Assembly (NCBI GenBank): GCA_022835595.1
Contig: BQUP01000010.1
Coordinates: forward strand, 16,236-80,235
Length of the DNA: 64,000 nt
Direction: 5' to 3'
DNA from: Cystobasidium ongulense
Lineage: Eukaryota; Basidiomycota; Cystobasidiomycetes; Cystobasidiales; Cystobasidiaceae
The notes beneath the pieces are model-generated. The model did not search any database. It was not told the DNA's origin and saw nothing but the letters and a program-made list of their open reading frames with translations. The translations under genes and the position numbers were made by a program. Positions 11,140 through 22,200 of this stretch are shown piece by piece. Numbering within the stretch: the first letter of the stretch is position 1; each line of letters starts with the position of its first letter.

Positions 11140-12028
11140 GGCTCTTCCTCTTGACCTCGTCACTTGCAGTTCACTTTCAGCCTGCCCGACACGAGAATTG
11201 GCGGCGATGCAACAGCGGTCTGTCAGAAGACTGTTGTCTGGACTTGCGCGTCTGTCGAGGTATCGTTTGATGTGCAATCAGGCGAGTAGCATCGTCGGGC
11301 ATACATACGGTATGGTGGTGTGGATAAAAGAACCCAGCTGCCACCCAACTCGGCCGGCGACGAGCGATCAAGCCATGCTATATGGCACAATGTACATTGT
11401 CAAACAGAGGGGGAGGCAAACTACAGCAAAGCAGTTGAATGGAGCGTGGATTGAGATGGGAGCAGATGATGCTTTTGGAGTGACTGGGTGGCACTCGGTA
11501 TGCTGTCTAATAGCCTATATGCAAACTGGCGGCAGTGAGGGCGAGTCGCAAGCTGAATGCAATAATCTTTGAAGCTAGGCAGCACCGCAATAATGTGTTA
11601 AGTTAGTGCGATGTATAACCTACCGAGTGACAGTTATTGCAGCTCCCATTCCACCTCGGTCCAAGCAAGCAAGCAAGCAAGCGAGCCTGCCTGCCGTGCG
11701 CGATCGCACTGTCGCTTCTTTGCAGCATTCCTGCGCGCCCGCTCTGCTCAGGATAACACAACACAGCACAGCACAGCAAGAGTAGGACAGGTTACTATCG
11801 CAGTGTACCTTGTGTGTGGGTAGTATACTGCCTCTGTCTATTCCACTCCCCGCTGACTGTCGTCCGGCCCCGTTCTGTTCAGCCCACGCCTCGCTATCTC
11901 TCTCTGCACAGCTAGCTGCTTCGACGCGCCCTGCGAGTTTGCTCAATTCTTTTGCAGCGCAACTACATCGCACAAACCGTCAGCAACCACCTTCAGCAGG
12001 TCCCTCTTAGCGACAAGCTAGTCAGTGC
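11140..12028. promoter_or_regulatory. Divergent OPI1/VRG4 upstream region
   Basis: 889 bases between two start codons with no supported gene. It holds a (CAAG)n microsatellite at about 11662-11681, CACAG repeats near 11762-11780 and pyrimidine-rich runs nearer VRG4. No binding site can be assigned with confidence. Confidence 0.5.
11662..11681. repeat. (CAAG)n microsatellite
   Basis: Five tandem CAAG units, continuing into CGAG and CCTG variants, in the intergenic region upstream of VRG4. Confidence 0.85.
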
Positions 12029-13965
12029 ATGTCGCCTTCCTCTTCGACCACCACTCAGGCTTCAACAGGTGTCGCCAGACCGTCCGTCAAGAGAGTGCCT
12101 AGCGGAACTTCACTACCCGAAGCAGCAAGAAGAGACTCTTTCAACAGCGGCAGCGGCCACAGCTCCCCAGTCACATCATATATCGGCACTCCAAGAATGG
12201 CTAGCGGTGGATCTACCATGAACGGCAACGCCGACCTCTCATCCATGGCCTCGGAACAAGGACACGTTGTTAACCATGCAGGCGCCTCCAAGGGAGATTA
12301 TCGCATGGTCGGCATCTCGGAAGAAGATGAGCGCCCATCATTGAAATCCATCTCAGCCAACAAGCCCGGTGCTGGCTTGCTCTCGGTACCTGAAGTGGTC
12401 TCGCATCCTGCCCTTTCCATCGCGAGCTACTGTGCAGCAAGTATCCTCATGACAGTGGTGAACAAGGTGAGAGAGCATATTGATATCGCCCTAGCATGCC
12501 TGTTTCGCTGACCAAATGCATTGTTTCCTCCTTGCGTCGCTATCCTGAAGTTTGTTCTTTCTGGCCATCACTTTACCATGAACTTTCTGCTCCTCACGAT
12601 ACAAAGTCTGGTATGCGTGGGGTGTGTTGTCACATGCAAGCGCCTCAAAGTGGGTAGATGTCAATCAAATACAGTATGAGGAAGCAGTATTGATGGATTT
12701 GCTCTACTCCCATCAGATGATCACCTTCCGCGAATTCGACAAAGATGATGCCCGTAAATGGTTTCCTATCTCATTCCTTCTTGTCCTTGTCATCTACACC
12801 GGCAGCAAGGCTCTTGTACGTGTTCATCCATTCTATTGCACAAAACATCTATCTTATTCTAACCTGTGATTCCATGTCCGCAACAGCAATACTTGACTAT
12901 CCCTGTCTACACAATCTTCAAGAATCTCACTATCATCCTCATTGCTTATGGCGAGGTACTCTGGTTTGGAGGTAGCGTGACTCCAATGACGTTGGCCTCT
13001 TTCAGCTTAATGGTAAGCCGTCCTGCGAATCTGCTTGGAAAATGTGCCGAAGAGCATCTACTTACCAGCATTCGACTGCTTGCAGGTCCTGTCTTCTCTC
13101 GTCGCCGCTTGGGATGATATTGGTCGACTGCTCTCCAGCTTTTCCGCATCTGCAGCTACCCTTGCTGCAATCTCAGATGCGGATGCTGCCGCGAGCGCTC
13201 GTACAGCAGCCGGCTACGGTTGGATGATGGTCAACTGCCTTGCCAGTGCAGGCTATGTTCTCGGCATGCGCAAACGTATCAAGGTCACGAACTTCAAGGT
13301 ACGTTGTAGCTCGCTCATGTGTCTTCATTCTAAACGATCTTGACTAACCGTTGTTTCTGCATTACTCTACTACAGGACTGGGATTCCATGTTTTACAATA
13401 ATCTTCTCTCTATTCCCGTCCTTGCCATCTTCTCTTTCTTATTCGAAGACTGGACAGTCAAGTCGCTAGAACTTAATTTGTATGTGGTCTGCTAAGCTTC
13501 CGAGTTGCAGAAGCTTGACTAACCCAAATTATCCGCAGCCCTGCCGAGAATCGCAATCTACTTCTTCTCGCTATGGCGTTTTCCGGTCTTGGCGCAGTTG
13601 CTATCAGTTACTCGACTGCGTGGTGTGTGCGCACTACCAGCTCAACCACATACAGGTCAGTTTGCTTTATTATACCTATCTGCGCAACAGCTCAGTACTG
13701 AGATACAATTCCGATTGCAGTATGGTCGGTGCTCTGAACAAGCTGCCCGTTGCCGCCTCTGGTCTCATCTTCTTTGGTGACCCGGTCACCTTCAGTTCGG
13801 TCACAGGCATCTTCACTGGATTTGTGGCTGGTCTCGTCTATGCTCTCGCGAAGCAGACGCAATCAAAAACAAGTAGGCCCATTCGAGTAATGTACACCGC
13901 CGTTGCTTTGCTGACTATATATTTCAGAATCTAACGCTATTGAGCTTGGGACGAAACCACGGTAA
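12029..13965 (+). CDS. VRG4: Golgi GDP-mannose transporter (Vrg4/Gmt1)
   Basis: Nucleotide-sugar carrier that exchanges GDP-mannose for GMP across the Golgi membrane, feeding mannosylation. After a roughly 120-residue Ser-rich cytosolic N terminus starting [14 protein letters not shown], the spliced exons show [75 protein letters not shown] and GEVLWFGG. Further on come [26 protein letters not shown] and the GDP-mannose recognition motif GALNKLPVA with [12 protein letters not shown]. About ten membrane segments of the DMT type, about 8-9 exons. The last exon ([11 protein letters not shown], stop 13963-13965) follows a GTAGGC...TTTCAG intron. An alternative in which that intron is read through would end at 13934. 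Confidence 0.95.
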
Positions 13966-14555
13966 GGATACCGCGATCTCGGATCCTTTATACAGGCGCG
14001 TTTTACACGTCAAATCTCGACGTCTGCTCCAGTGATATTAGCAAATTTTTCAATCGCGCAATCGTGTTAGGTAGACGGGCCTATAGGTATGCGTCGGTTA
14101 GTGGGGTGTTTGTCCGCATATAGAAACGATTAGACGTAATGCAGTTCTTCTCTCAGTTTGCGACTGACTGACAGACTGACGCTTTGACAGATGGCCGAAC
14201 CATACCTTGGATTCAGGCTATTGTTTCACGTACCCCGAAATTCGCGCCTGTAGCGTAGTCTTATGCAGGCAGAGTCCATGTGTCAAAGCGACACGGCTGA
14301 GTAATAGACGGAACGGCACAGCTCCATGAGACTTGTGGTCTTGGGCCCGCTCAACTGCACAAGGATGTCAAGAGTAGAAAGCATGATACCCGCAAATAAT
14401 TGGGACAGGGTAAGTAGGGTGCATGTGGGCCGTGTTCAACACGTCAACAAAGGCACTCGACTGTGTGATGCGGGATAGAAAAGACAAAAAGCCTTTATAA
14501 TGAATTATATCTATATCAACTACTACTACTACTATGTATGTATCCAAGACCTATC
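13966..14555. other. Convergent gap, no gene seen
   Basis: 590 bases between the 3' ends of VRG4 and the unrecognised membrane protein. Simple-sequence patches occur near 14160-14185 (GACT-rich) and 14520-14535 (ACT repeat). There is no coding frame with splice support, and it probably carries both 3' untranslated regions. Confidence 0.5.
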
Positions 14556-15892
14556 TTAATCTTCCTTCGTTGAGACCTTGCGGCTTTTAACAATACCAGG
14601 TCGGCGAAGTTGAGCTTCGTTGTCTATTCCACCATCTATAATCTTCTTGTAATTATCATCGTCTCCGCGCAATAACTTAGCAGCTCGTTGGGCATGTATC
14701 TTGTTCAACCGGCGGTCTAGGGCTTCTTGTCGTAATTTCGCAATGATTCCTTCCAGCTCCGCTTGATCTTCTTCAGCTATTGTGTTTTCTTCGTGCTGTT
14801 CCTTTTCGACAGAGTTCTGGCCCGCCAACACTTCTTGCTGTTGCGAGGTCGAGATTACTACTCCCTCGTCTAAAGATGAATCTCCTATGCTGTCCTTTTC
14901 GGCAGCCTTTTTGTCTGCTTTACCTTTTTCTGCCAGCTTTTTTAGGGGCATCAGAGGGCGTCGGCGACGAGCATCCCCGCCAGCTTTGTGCGCGGGCTCG
15001 GCATCTTTGAGCTCAGCATCACTCTCCATTGTTATGTCCTCCTCTTCTTGAGAAGTCAAAAGCTGTGCGCGCGCCAATGCTTCAGCTTTAGCTTTAGCCC
15101 TTGCGACTTTGGCATCTTGCAAGGACGCCTCTTCTGCTAGTGTTGAGGTACGAAGAGTCTTTTGCCTTTGTCTTCCGTTTGACCCATGCACATGTGCCAC
15201 TCCGTCACTTGCTTGCTGTCCGTTCGCAGCATGGGCCAAGTATTGGTGATGCTCGTCTCCTGCGAGATGTGGATCGGCTAGGTTCTCGCCACCCCTGAAA
15301 ATGTGCGAGTTTCCGTAGTAACCATCGCTTCTTCGAATAACCACTGTCACCGGGCTTCCGAACCCAGAGATGCCGGCTAGCACTGGCAAGAGGCCTAGAG
15401 CAAGCCAGGTGGCCGAGAACACGATCTGTTCGAAATGATAGAAAGTGCATAACAGTCAGTCGACAACAATATGTGATGGCTTCGCTGCAGGCTCACCACA
15501 AACAAGACTAATGCTCGCTTCGGGGTCAAAGTAAGAGAAGCGCCATTGTGACCTTCCGGGAAATGTGTGCGAACATATTCCATAAAAGCTGCAGTTGATG
15601 ACCTTCTATGGTGCAAGGGTGCTGCTTCTCGCTGGGTATATTCGTGAACTACATCTTTTGTGAATCTAACACCAGGCTTTGCAGTTCTGCCTTCGAATCG
15701 ATCTTGTGACCGTGGAGATAAGCTTCGCTTCTTCTCGTGATAGCCGTAGGCAGAAGCTGGCCTGGTCTGGCGTAAGATACCGGAGCCAGAGTCACTGGAA
15801 GGTGTGGAGTAGGATGGACGTTCGGCATTACGCGAGTCTACGCTGACTGCGAAGGACGAGTAAGCGGACGGAAAGACTTCTTTTTCGGACAT
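14556..15892 (-). CDS. Unrecognised single-span membrane protein with charged helical C-terminal region
   Basis: I do not recognise the family. Two exons. The first, MSEKEVFPSAYSSFAVSVDS at 15892, is Ser/Arg-rich and disordered, ending LTLTPKRALVLFV. The second, after CGAACAG, continues IVFSATWLALGLLPVLAGIS, so the junction creates one long hydrophobic segment at about residues 122-152. The rest (about 270 residues) is hydrophilic, rich in Ala, Glu, Lys and Arg, with ARAKAKAEALARAQLL and DQAELEGIIAKLRQEALDRR likely forming coiled coil. KRR-type basic clusters lie between them. The C terminus is SRKVSTKED. No signal peptide precedes the hydrophobic segment. The layout suggests a tail facing the cytosol or lumen with a coiled-coil partner, but this is inference. 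Divergent from the PQ-loop gene, with 936 bases between starts. Confidence 0.8.
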
Positions 15893-16828
15893 GTTGCGAC
15901 GATGGTTTTAAGGGTTGCTGGACGTCTCACGGTCGTGGACGCTCCGATGCTTTGAACTGGAAATTTCTGTATTCGTAGACGTTCTTCGCTATGAGATATT
16001 GTCTTGAGGAGTTTCCCGACTAGGTCTCGCTTGGTAGTAGCTCGCGCCCGCCCGTACCCGCGCAGGTTGTAGTCTGTACTGCACCAGCCTTGAAGCAAGT
16101 CGCTGATGAACGGAAGTAGAGACGAGACTCGAGCAACTACAACTAGCAACAGGTGGACAGTTGCGTTGATCGCCTATTATTGTCTGCAGGTCCAGCATTG
16201 TCTATCTGCGAGCACATCCGGAAGCGGGCGACAGTGCAATTGTCTGCTGAGGCCATCCCGTCCGGAATAGGCAACTGTCGAACGGGGTGGCTCGCAGCAC
16301 GGGTGGGTAAGCTCATTGTAAGCATAACAGAGGTGATCGTGGATAGAACAAGAGAGGTGTAGGGTGTATGCTTGCAGGACTCGAGTGCTGTCGGGTTGAT
16401 GTGATGAAACGAGCTGGGTGCAGACAGAGTGCGGATGGCGATAAAGCTGCCTCGATCGCCTACCAGTTGCCAGCATGCTACAGCATACACACCACGAGTA
16501 CATTCAGTAGCGAGTCCGTGTGGCCAGCAGTACTCTGCTCTCACATGCATGCCAATCTTATACTCGTGCCGCTCTCTTCGATTTGTGCCGGCCCGCAGTC
16601 GCCAGCAACAGCTATACTACTGTGCACTTGCTGAAAGGTCGGGGTTATCACCTACACCAACACGGCACACCGTCTCGTCGTATTTCGTGAGGCGCCTCCA
16701 CACGCTCTCTACCTTTGGATTCCCTGATTGCCGAGATGGATGACCTGAGATAGCATAGCGCGAGTCCTGAGCCAGCCTGCAGCCCGAGCTTCACACAATA
16801 CATCTAAGCCAAAGAGGTAGACAGCCCA
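15893..16828. promoter_or_regulatory. Divergent upstream region, no gene seen
   Basis: 936 bases between the unrecognised membrane protein and the PQ-loop gene. Several short frames overlap on both strands, but none shows splice logic or family resemblance. It is likely promoter plus untranslated leaders. Confidence 0.45.
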
Positions 16829-18721
16829 ATGCTCTTCGAGGCCAGCCAGAGAGGCATTTCTGACTTTCTAGGTGGGTCCAAACTGCTGTCTGTCTCGACT
16901 CCTGCTTATGCTCCTTGCTTGTTGCAATACACCAGGCGCGGCTTCAATCACCTGCTGGCTGTTTGCCCAGTTTCCACAGGTTATTGAGAACTACAGGCTG
17001 GGTGGGTGCTAGATAATCTTCTCGCTAGTTAAATTCGAGCTTACATGCCCTGCACATTCTTCAGGCTCCTGTAAAGGTCTCGCATTGCCCTTCCTCGTCA
17101 ATTGGCTGCTGGGCGACTTCACAAACCTGATCGGATGCATCTTTACGGACCAGCTGCCGTTTCAGGTGCGTTGTACTGGGCTAGATCAGTTAGGATCTTG
17201 CTCTGACATACCTTCTGTAAATGTTCCATCTTCCGTTACTTTTTGCAGACCTATCTGGCTACCTACTTTACCTTCGTCGACGCTGTTCTCATTCTTCAAT
17301 TCTGGTATTATGGTCGCAAACACAAGCATCGACTGCGTCATGCCCACCATGAACACGCCTCTCGGCAGCCCTCAAGAGAAGGTTCTCAGTACCTTTATCA
17401 GTCAGGTAGTCGTTCCCGGCTCGCTCACAGTCGCACACGGAGCGGCCGGTCGGGCGTAAGCTATGGTTCTCGCCCAGGCTCTATGGCCGCCTCACATATA
17501 TCTAACGGGCACCCCAAACCACATGCACAAGACCAAAAATTGGATGACGAAGCCGCACATACGCTCAGGGACTCCCAAACCCTCGTACGTTTTCAAGAGC
17601 CACATGGGGCGTTCCGCCCAGACATACCTGCACAAAGGACCGGATCGTATAATAGTGACAGCAACAGCGACTCTGAAGACGCACCTCCTGAAATGACTGA
17701 ATCAACCCTTTCCAAGAGGTCAGATGCCTCTTCCTCCACAATTGGAGCTATCGACCGTGGGCGTAGCATTTATCGACCAACAGCGAGTACATCGGCTCCT
17801 ACTGCTCTTACGCCTGGAACCGATGATGGAAATGAGCCCGTTTGGAGACAACTGTCAGGAAGCAGAAGCCGAGGGATGACTTCCCCTCGCGACAGAGCAT
17901 CACAGAGTCGAACAAGGAGTGTAGTCTTTCTGTCCATTTGGGCGTTCATGGGGTTGGGTGGACTGTACACCCGCAGTACGCGTACCATATCCCAAAATTC
18001 GTCGTCTTCGGGGGTAGAATCGGCTTGGAAAGTCAGGATCCCCCGGGGTGAGCTCGTGGCTTCAGGCGTGGTGTACGCTACGGGTATAAACCCACTTGAT
18101 GAGGGGATATCTCCTCCACCTATAGACTATTCCCTTCTGGTTGGACGCGTTGCCGCTTGGATGTGTGTGTGCTTCTATCTTACCTCCAGAATGCCTCAGA
18201 TTTGTAAGCATACACACAGCTCCCTTTCTAAATCAATTCTGATCAACTTTTTTCTACAGGGAAGAACTTCAGGAGGCAATCTGTGGAGGTGTGTCCTCAG
18301 TTTGAATTGACTTGGAGTTGTGGAAGTTTCGAGCTAATACTTAATGCCGGTTTCGTAAGGGTCTCTCAATCCTACTGTTTGCAGCAGCGTTCATGGGAAA
18401 CCTGTTTTACGTTCTTAGTATACTTTACTCGCCTTTGATTCAAGAAGATGAAGGTGAGCGTCTTTCAGGTGCACTTGCTGTACCGGCTATGCGACTCACC
18501 AGTGCTGTTATGGCTGGTCAGATTACCTTTTTGAGAGCGTTCCCTTCCTGCTCGGAAGTGGCGGCACTCTCGTTTTTGATCTGACTATCATGGGCCAGGC
18601 TTGCATGTACTCTGGCTCAGCGTCAAAACTACGCGATAAAGTCGACCATTCACAAGGCGAAGAAGGCTCTGATTTACATGCACGAGACAGCCACAACGAT
18701 CTTCGCAATAGCCTGGAATAG
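16829..18721 (+). CDS. PQ-loop repeat vacuolar/lysosomal transporter (Ypq/PQLC2/Rtc2 type)
   Basis: Seven-helix protein with two PQ-loop motifs. In fungi and animals these export cationic amino acids from the vacuole or lysosome. First repeat: ITCWLFAQFPQVIENYR, with the PQ dipeptide in WLFAQFPQ, then SCKGLALPFLVNWLLGDFTN. Second repeat: VAAWMCVCFYLTSRMPQIWK, then RRQSVEGLSILLFAAAFMGN and FESVPFLLGSGGTLVFD. Between the repeats is a long (about 250 residue) hydrophilic Ser/Arg-rich loop, followed by a hydrophobic segment VVFLSIWAFMGLGGLYT. Start MLFEASQRGISDFL at 16829 is followed by a short intron. About 7-8 exons, with stop at 18719-18721. Transport of basic amino acids is inferred from the family and is not shown here. 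Confidence 0.9.
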
Positions 18722-19208
18722 AAATAGAAGTAGCAGCTCTCCAGGAATCGAAATAATCCGGGCTCGCATGCCTTTATCAGTCATACCCATTTTCGTTCTA
18801 CCCTTTGCTCGATTACAACCTTAGTCGTGATCGCCACGAAGTATGAAAGCCTGTAAACGCTATGTAGCAAAATCATGCAATGGTGTACATCATCAACTTT
18901 CACGAACTGCAGTAAGGAGGTACCAGGAGCATAACAGCACATCATACTACTTTGACAGAAACAGGTTGCAAGACCTCCATGCCCGTGCTTTGCAAAGCCG
19001 ACGCGATTCCCCGTGTGGTACTGAGCATCAAGTGCACGTGCATTTCATTTATTTCATTTTGCGTTCAAGCTCAAAATCGTAATTAACGTGAGTATATGGT
19101 CTCTGTACAACTATACTAGAATCGAATACCGTGAACAAGGATAAGCCGGAGTTGGGATAAGGCACAAGATACGAAAAGGTAGCATTATTGAAGACGCAAT
19201 GATCCACA
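18722..19208. other. Convergent gap between PQ-loop gene and WEE1
   Basis: 487 bases containing the 3' ends of both neighbours. No supported frame or repeat. Confidence 0.5.
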
Positions 19209-22200
19209 TTACATGTCTATTTCCATTTCCGAACCTTCGTCTCTCATTGCAGCTGTGCTGAAAGGCAACTTGCTTTTGCGAGGTGAATGCCAGATCCGTC
19301 TGACCTCGGCCATTATGCTTGGCAGAAATGACTCGTTCTCCTCTACTATCGCTCCTTTAGCATATGACGCTACAGCATTGTGGTCCGACGACTCTTGAAC
19401 TGTATTGTCTGGCAGACCTTCCACTTCGAAACCTTTTTGTCTCAATTTCTGCATCTTGTTTACCATCGGGTGTGCTTGCAATTCGTCAATCGTGGTGCGT
19501 TGAGCGGGATCACTCTGCAGCAGATGGACTATGATATAGACAAGCTCGTCACTGAGATGTCCTATATCCACATCCGACAAGTCGTTCTCTCGAAGTTTCC
19601 GCCACGGCAGACCATTGTCTGGAAGAACGACATTTGCCGCAGCTTCAAGTATGACCAGACCTAGACTGCAAGAGAAAGAAAGATCAGCAAGCTTTCAAGG
19701 CGAGGGAGAAGCAATACACGTACGCGAACATATCTGCCGGTCGGCCATACTGACCACGCAAGATCTCAGGTGCGATGTACTCTCTATCTCCTTCTCTTTC
19801 AAGGTCGTGCATTGACTCTTGTGAGTCACGCTTGTCGTCGGAGCTCTTTGATCTGCTTCGCTCACTCAGCCAAACGGTGGACGCTGCTGCTGCGTCCCAG
19901 CCGGGACTGTGCACGGCTGCTCCTTGGAGGATTGTGAAGGGTGTCACACGAGGCCATCTAGTTGCGAGGCCGAAGTCTCCCAGTTTCAGACCACCATTTG
20001 AAGAGATGAAGATGTTCGCAGGCTTCAAGTCCAAGTGCAGGACACCATGTTGATGGATATAAGCAATGCCAGATGCGAGTTCGGACAGGATCTTCCACAC
20101 TCGCGCTTCATCCAATGTTTCGTACATCCTGCCGTACTCCTCCAAGAAGAAGGCCAAGTTGCCAAAAGGACAAAGTTCCGTTTGAATGTAGAGGTTTCCA
20201 GATTGCTCCCAGGCATCGAAAAGCTTGATGACGAAGGGTGACGAGGAGGACTCGCTGGACAAGAGTCTAAGTATATCGACTTCTTCTAGTCGACGAAGAC
20301 GAGCTTTGTGACCTGCTAGGGGGACTTTGGTTTTCTTGACGGCATAAATCTCATCGGTAGCTCTGTCGCGAACTTCAAATGCCTCGCTAAACTCTCCTTG
20401 GCCAAGTGTGCGACTGATGCTAAACAGGCTGGAGAAACGGTCGGGTGACAGAAGTTCGGTTTGTCGAGCAGTATGAACTACAGATGAAGAATGTCGCGCT
20501 CTAAAGGCTGGTCGTTGCAGCTGTTGAACCTGTGTCAAATGTGGTCGAGGTAGAGAAGCATTGGCGTCCCGATTGCTGTCGATATATTGTGCAGACTGTG
20601 TTGCAAGAGGGCTTGTGGCGAGAGGCGAAGTAGGTGATGCCATAGATGCTTCAGGTGGTATAGCTGTTTCAGCAGTGAGGTATGGGCGCCCAGCAGACTG
20701 CGATTGCGTCTTCGGAGATGTCGCAAGGGCTGGCACTGGCGAAAGACAAATAAGTGTCAGAACATGAAGATATGTTGAGAAGAACGTAATAGTGACTCAC
20801 AAGACAGCCACTCGTGCTCTGCGTAAGTTCTTGTTGGAGTCATTGGCTCCCAGTCTACAATCCCGGATCGGTTGCTGCCACCGCTGCGCTCTGATACAGC
20901 CGTGAAAGACCCAACAACGCTCGTCTGAATTTGACCAGAGCTTCTGCGTCTGAACAGAGCTGGCCCGACTTTGCGTCTTGGGATAGCTGACCTGGGAGCA
21001 GCATCGTGCGTCGCGCAAGGGCTTCCTGATGATGATGGTGATCCAGAAGCATTCGACTTGCGCGAGAACTTGTTGCCAGTTGTATTTCCGTTTCGGTAGG
21101 AAGGACTCATACACGATCGCTCCTTGAGTTTGATAGCGGAACCAGGGATACTATTCACCACACTTGAACTGTCGCTGACAGTAGAGGAGCATGAGGAAGC
21201 AGAGCGTCCTACAGTCGGCCGAGAGCATTGTGCCAAGGGATGAAGACCTTGTTCTGGGACTCGTACATCTTCTTTTACAGCAGAATCAACCGTAATGGCG
21301 GCTTGCCGGAGATGTGGATAAAGTGGCGGCCGCTTGCAAGGTGTATCGGGCATTCTCCGTGGTATCGAGGTCGAGCTAGCATTTGCAAAGGCCTCGGCAT
21401 CCATACTATTGGATGGTGCTATTTCGACTGTAGGAACCGGCGATCCTGACTGAATCGAAGAGAAAGATGTAGAATAGTGACTGGGTGTACTGAAAGAGAG
21501 GCTGGGTTGAGCTCCTGGCGTGCTATGCATACTACTATTGTCGCGTCGTTCTTGATGCAAGAGTCTCCGCAAAGCTGGGGCAGGAGGAGTTCCACCCAGG
21601 CCAATACCAGAGTCTCTATCGAGTCTTGATCTTATGGACTTTTTCGAAAGCAATCCAGAATTCATGAATGCAGCTTGTAGCGGCCTAACATTTCTAAAAT
21701 GAGGAGAAGTTCTTCGGGGAATGCCAGAGGGCAGCCCAGGAGTACCCGGCGATTTGAGCTGACCCGACGACTTCGGGAGTTTGCTCGAGTTCTCCGAGAG
21801 ATCACGGCTTGTGCTGAAGGTGCGGGGCATGCGAGAGTTATTTCTCTCATCGAAAGACGGCATGGTAGAATCCGATAGGAACGACAGATCGTCAAGATTG
21901 ATTGATCTTTCAGTGTCTTGTTCCGGGACAGTTGGTGGTTTCCCAGCATTGTCTCGGACGGTGTGCCCGGGGAATTTGCCAGATCGTTGCGAGGAGGCTA
22001 GTGATGAAGTAGCGGAGCTTGAGTCGGTGAGTGGAGGAAGTGTAGGCGAGATACCAGACTCTTCATCTGTCGATCCATCCATACTTGGTCGACCCCGTGG
22101 CAGCTCGAAATGAGCTAAAGAGTCCAGTTTGCTCTCTGGCTTGCTCGAACATTCGCGTGAGTTGCCAGACGTAATCATGGCACCGTGAGCATTACGTTTC

